From Methylotenera_A sp044222005 (GTDB taxonomy: Bacteria > Pseudomonadota > Gammaproteobacteria > Burkholderiales > Methylophilaceae): DNA of 64,000 nt. The stretch covers positions 310,001 to 374,000 of the forward strand of contig JBGANY010000001.1 of the NCBI GenBank assembly GCA_044222005.1. The letters are read 5' to 3'. The first letter of the stretch is position 1, and each line of letters opens with the position of its first letter. Below are positions 61,406-64,000 of this stretch, piece after piece. A program made the position numbers and the translations under genes. The notes under the pieces are model-generated. The model worked only from the letters and a program-made list of their open reading frames with translations. It did not search any database and had not been told where the DNA came from.

Positions 61406-61965
61406 TGCAAACGATCGAAACGACTGGCTTTGCTGAGCAAACCATCAATAAATCACGTTTTTTCGCCTGGGCTGCACCGTGCGAAACGGAACAGCAAGTC
61501 GGGCATTTCTTACGACAGATTGCAGTGCAACATCAAGGCGCGAGCCATTTGGCCTATGCATTTCGTATCAAGACGATGGATGGCATAATTCCAAGATTTT
61601 CCGATGCCGGCGAACCCTCTGGCACGGCAGGCAAGCCAATATTGCAGATGCTGGAAGGGCGCGATCTGGTGAATGTTGCCGTAGGCGTGATTCGCTACTA
61701 TGGCGGCATTAATCTGGGAACCGGCGGGCTGGCACGTGCCTATGGCGGCACAGCCAAAATGGCGCTGGAAGCGGCGCAAACAATCCCATATATTGAAATG
61801 CAAACGGTTAAACTCACCGTGCAATATAACCGCGTCGACGAGCTCAACCGGGTAGTGAATCAGTTAAAAGGCAAGATCATCGATAAAACGTTTGATCATG
61901 CGGTGCATGTTAAAATCAGCCTGCCCATCGCAGAAACCTCTGCGTTGATGGATCGCTTTACTTGA
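61405..61965 (+). CDS. YigZ/IMPACT family protein
   Basis: The 186-residue UPF0029 protein opens with INKSRFFAWAAPCETEQQV, has the conserved DAGEPSGTAGKPILQML block near residue 70 and YYGGINLGTGGLARAYGG near residue 97. Members are linked to translation control, but the bacterial function is not settled. Its ATG overlaps the last base of the ftfL stop codon. Confidence 0.9.
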   Translation: MQTIETTGFAEQTINKSRFFAWAAPCETEQQVGHFLRQIAVQHQGASHLAYAFRIKTMDGIIPRFSDAGEPSGTAGKPILQMLEGRDLVNVAVGVIRYYGGINLGTGGLARAYGGTAKMALEAAQTIPYIEMQTVKLTVQYNRVDELNRVVNQLKGKIIDKTFDHAVHVKISLPIAETSALMDRFT

Positions 61966-61978
61966 TTAAGCATAAAAT

Positions 61979-63004
61979 ATGATACAAAAATCTCGAGTCA
62001 ATCCATACGATATAGCTTCCTGGTTCGTGATTGGTCTTGCCTTGCTATACATTCTCAAGTTCGGTTTGCTGCCATCGCTCATTTCGGGCTTGCTGGTATA
62101 CGAGCTTGTCGGCATGATGACGCCATATATCGCGCGCCGGTTTCCCAGCAAAAGATCGAGCAATCATGCCAAGCTATGGGCTGTGGGTTTTCTGGTAGTC
62201 GTGATCGTCGGGCTGCTGGGCTTGGCGGGAGCCTGGCTTGTGGCCTTCTTCAGGTCGGATGCGGGCAGCATTACCATGCTGATGGCAAAGATGGCGCAGA
62301 TCATCGAAGATTCACGCCAGATTCTGCCTGCCTGGGTGCTGGAACGGCTTCCTGCCGATGCCATCACTCTGAAAGAGCAGGCGACGGTATGGCTGCGTGA
62401 GCATGCTGATGCCTTGCAAGGGGTCGGCAAGGAGGCTGGCCGCGTGACAGCGCATGTGATTCTGGGCATGATTATTGGCGGCATACTGGCGATGCATGAT
62501 GCTATTGTGATGGATAATTTCAAGCCGTTTGCGCGTGCGCTGGCAGAGCGCACAGCCTTATTCGGCGATGCCTTCAGGCGCGTGGTATTTGCACAGGTGC
62601 GCATCGCCGCCATCAACGCTTTTTTTACCGGCGTTTATCTTGCGGCAGTATTGCCCATGCTGGGGGTGCATCTGCCGCTAGTCAAAACCATGATAGCGAT
62701 CACCTTTGTGGTCGGCCTGATACCGGTGGTGGGCAACTTAGTCTCAAACACCATTATCGTCATCGTGAGCTTAAGCCAGTCACTGGGCGTGGCCATTGCC
62801 TCGTTACTTTATCTAGTGGTGATTCACAAACTGGAATATTTCTTGAACGCACGTATCGTGGGTGGCCAGATTCGCGCCTATGCCTGGGAACTCCTGATCG
62901 CCATGGTGATGATGGAGGCCGCGTTCGGCATCGCGGGTATCGTTGCGGCGCCGATTTATTATGCTTATATCAAGACCGAGCTTAGAGCCCGACACCTGGT
63001 TTAA
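61979..63004 (+). CDS. AI-2E/PerM family membrane transporter
   Basis: The 341-residue protein has about seven hydrophobic segments and PerM-family blocks (GVHLPLVKTMIAITFVVGLIP, then LEYFLNARIVGGQI, AYAWELLIAMVMME). Some members export autoinducer-2, others ions; the substrate is open. It starts 13 bp after the YigZ gene and converges on the M48 gene with a 21-bp gap holding no visible terminator. Confidence 0.85.
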   Translation: MIQKSRVNPYDIASWFVIGLALLYILKFGLLPSLISGLLVYELVGMMTPYIARRFPSKRSSNHAKLWAVGFLVVVIVGLLGLAGAWLVAFFRSDAGSITMLMAKMAQIIEDSRQILPAWVLERLPADAITLKEQATVWLREHADALQGVGKEAGRVTAHVILGMIIGGILAMHDAIVMDNFKPFARALAERTALFGDAFRRVVFAQVRIAAINAFFTGVYLAAVLPMLGVHLPLVKTMIAITFVVGLIPVVGNLVSNTIIVIVSLSQSLGVAIASLLYLVVIHKLEYFLNARIVGGQIRAYAWELLIAMVMMEAAFGIAGIVAAPIYYAYIKTELRARHLV

Positions 63005-63025
63005 GTTAGCTCATCCGCTCTCTGG

Positions 63026-63991
63026 TTAATTCAGCTTATGAAACCGATTCTCCAGGGTTTTCCCTATTTTGATATTATCAAAGCTGCTGCCGGCGCTATC
63101 ACCCAACCTAGTTAAACGCTCGTCCGGGTGGGGGTGCGTCTTGAACAGCAAGGCTACGCTATCATCACTCTTGTTGGTTTGGCCGATGGTCTGCAGCACA
63201 TCCGAGAGGCCATAGGCATCGTAACCCGCGCGGGTAGCTAATACCATGCCCATACGGTCTGCCTCGAATTCAGCGGTTTTGTCCAGACTGCGCGCACTGA
63301 TTTCGGCACCGCTGCTAATGGCTTTTTTGGCGAGCTTGTCATTTTTACCAAATAATTCACCCAATTTCCCGGCGCCAATGTTCAACAATTGCTGTTTCTG
63401 CAGTACTTTGAGCTGGTGTTTTTTTACGACATGGGCAATTTCATGGCCCAGCACGCCCGCTAGCTGCGCTTCGTTCTGTAGTTTCTGGTATAAGCCTTTG
63501 GTGATCAGCACATAACCGCCCGGCGCTGCAAACGCATTAATGTCGTTGCTATCAATCACACCGAATTTCCAGGGTAAATCAGCTCGCTCGGATTGATTTG
63601 CTACCCAGCGTCCGACCTGGTTCACGTATTTTTGCAAGGCCTCATCTTTCACCAGCGGTGCGGCGCCCAGCAAGCTGCCAGTGATTTCTCTTCCCAGCGC
63701 GACCTCTTCTTCTTTGCTTGGTTTTTTCCAATTGAATTCAGGTTGCGCAGATGGTGGCGCTGGTTCTGCCGTCACCACCGGGTTGGCATTGGCAGTCGTG
63801 CTTGTGGGCGCAGCAGGAGCAGTCTCAGATGTGGGGGTCGAGGGTGCTTCACCGCCATTCTTAACCTCTTCGACCTTGCTTTTTACGGCCTCTTCGAGCG
63901 CTTTGCCTAAATCCAGTGCTTGTGCCGGAGGAATTGAAAGCGCGGTAAATACACCCGCCGTTATTAACAGGCCCATCAATAGTTTGTTCAT
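63026..63991 (-). CDS. Periplasmic M48 family metalloprotease
   Basis: The 321-residue protein has a signal peptide ending near PPAQA, a Thr/Ala/Pro-rich linker (about residues 46-85), and an M48 domain with the zinc motif HEIAH at about residue 185 and a downstream AEFEADRMG glutamate. It resembles the LoiP/YcaL class of outer-membrane-associated proteases. The ATG is complete within the window; upstream control sequence is cut off by the window edge. Confidence 0.9.
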   Translation of the reverse strand: MNKLLMGLLITAGVFTALSIPPAQALDLGKALEEAVKSKVEEVKNGGEAPSTPTSETAPAAPTSTTANANPVVTAEPAPPSAQPEFNWKKPSKEEEVALGREITGSLLGAAPLVKDEALQKYVNQVGRWVANQSERADLPWKFGVIDSNDINAFAAPGGYVLITKGLYQKLQNEAQLAGVLGHEIAHVVKKHQLKVLQKQQLLNIGAGKLGELFGKNDKLAKKAISSGAEISARSLDKTAEFEADRMGMVLATRAGYDAYGLSDVLQTIGQTNKSDDSVALLFKTHPHPDERLTRLGDSAGSSFDNIKIGKTLENRFHKLN

Positions 63992-64000
63992 GCTTATCTT

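Noticed and set aside
1..64000. CRISPR arrays, tRNA or rRNA genes, complete insertion sequences
   Set aside because: No regularly spaced direct repeats, no cloverleaf or rRNA sequence and no transposase gene were recognised by eye; a tRNAscan or IS search would be the decisive check.

Overview
The window looks like chromosome from an obligate or near-obligate methylotrophic betaproteobacterium of the Methylophilaceae type (Methylotenera, Methylovorus and relatives). The evidence is gene content: a pqqABCDE cluster for the methanol dehydrogenase cofactor, a formate-tetrahydrofolate ligase, a citramalate synthase next to argG, and betaproteobacterial gene orders such as accD-folC-SPOR-cvpA-purF-metZ, gyrA-serC-serA-pheA-hisC-aroG and tauE-cysI-DUF934-cysH-cysD-cysN opposite cysB. 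The assignment is an inference; no rRNA or tRNA gene was recognised.

Layout. 1-4.3 kb: a Rieske oxygenase-like gene, then a DUF898 membrane protein with an M48 protease, then an overlooked 34-residue membrane peptide with a urate-hydroxylase-like membrane protein. 4.5-9.8 kb: arginine genes argD, argF and argG with a small membrane-protein gene inside, then cimA. 9.9-16.5 kb: an MmyB-type regulator opposite leuC-leuD-leuB, then ppnP, yajQ, an entericidin-like lipoprotein and asd. 16.7-30.0 kb: fimV, an EcfT-like protein, truA, trpF, trpB, trpA, accD, folC, a SPOR protein, cvpA, purF and metZ. 30.1-39.2 kb: a peroxiredoxin opposite gyrA, serC, serA, pheA, hisC and aroG. 39.3-43.4 kb: an accessory island with two secreted repeat proteins opposite a DUF6502 gene, a secreted DUF5666 protein and an outer-membrane barrel. 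43.6-47.0 kb: pqqABCDE. 47-49.7 kb: an MFS transporter, a DUF4126 protein and an orphan gene. 49.8-57.7 kb: ferredoxin, the sulfate-assimilation operon and cysB. 57.7-64 kb: a DUF302 lipoprotein, a HerA-like ATPase, ftfL, a YigZ protein, a PerM-type transporter and a periplasmic M48 protease.

Four signals stand out. (1) Six intergenic elements of about 104 or 120-124 bp share a core with edges like AAGGCGC and GCGCAAC and a GTAC near the centre. Each is enclosed by inverted arms of about 15-23 bp that pair with each other but differ from copy to copy. They bracket leuC-leuD, leuB and cysN and precede argD. (2) A SAM-II type riboswitch with its own intrinsic terminator lies upstream of metZ. 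(3) Three conserved genes carry short internal deletions relative to their families: trpB (frameshift), cysN (loss of the GTPase G3 motif) and the peroxiredoxin (in-frame loss near the N-terminus). These are either real lesions or assembly faults. (4) The 39.3-43.4 kb island of secreted repeat proteins, DUF6502, DUF5666 and a barrel next to pqq is the best candidate for an undescribed functional module.

Most of the rest is housekeeping biosynthesis: arginine, leucine, isoleucine precursor, lysine/threonine/methionine precursor, tryptophan, serine, phenylalanine, cysteine and methionine, plus purine, folate and fatty-acid entry steps, in co-directional operons with short spacing.
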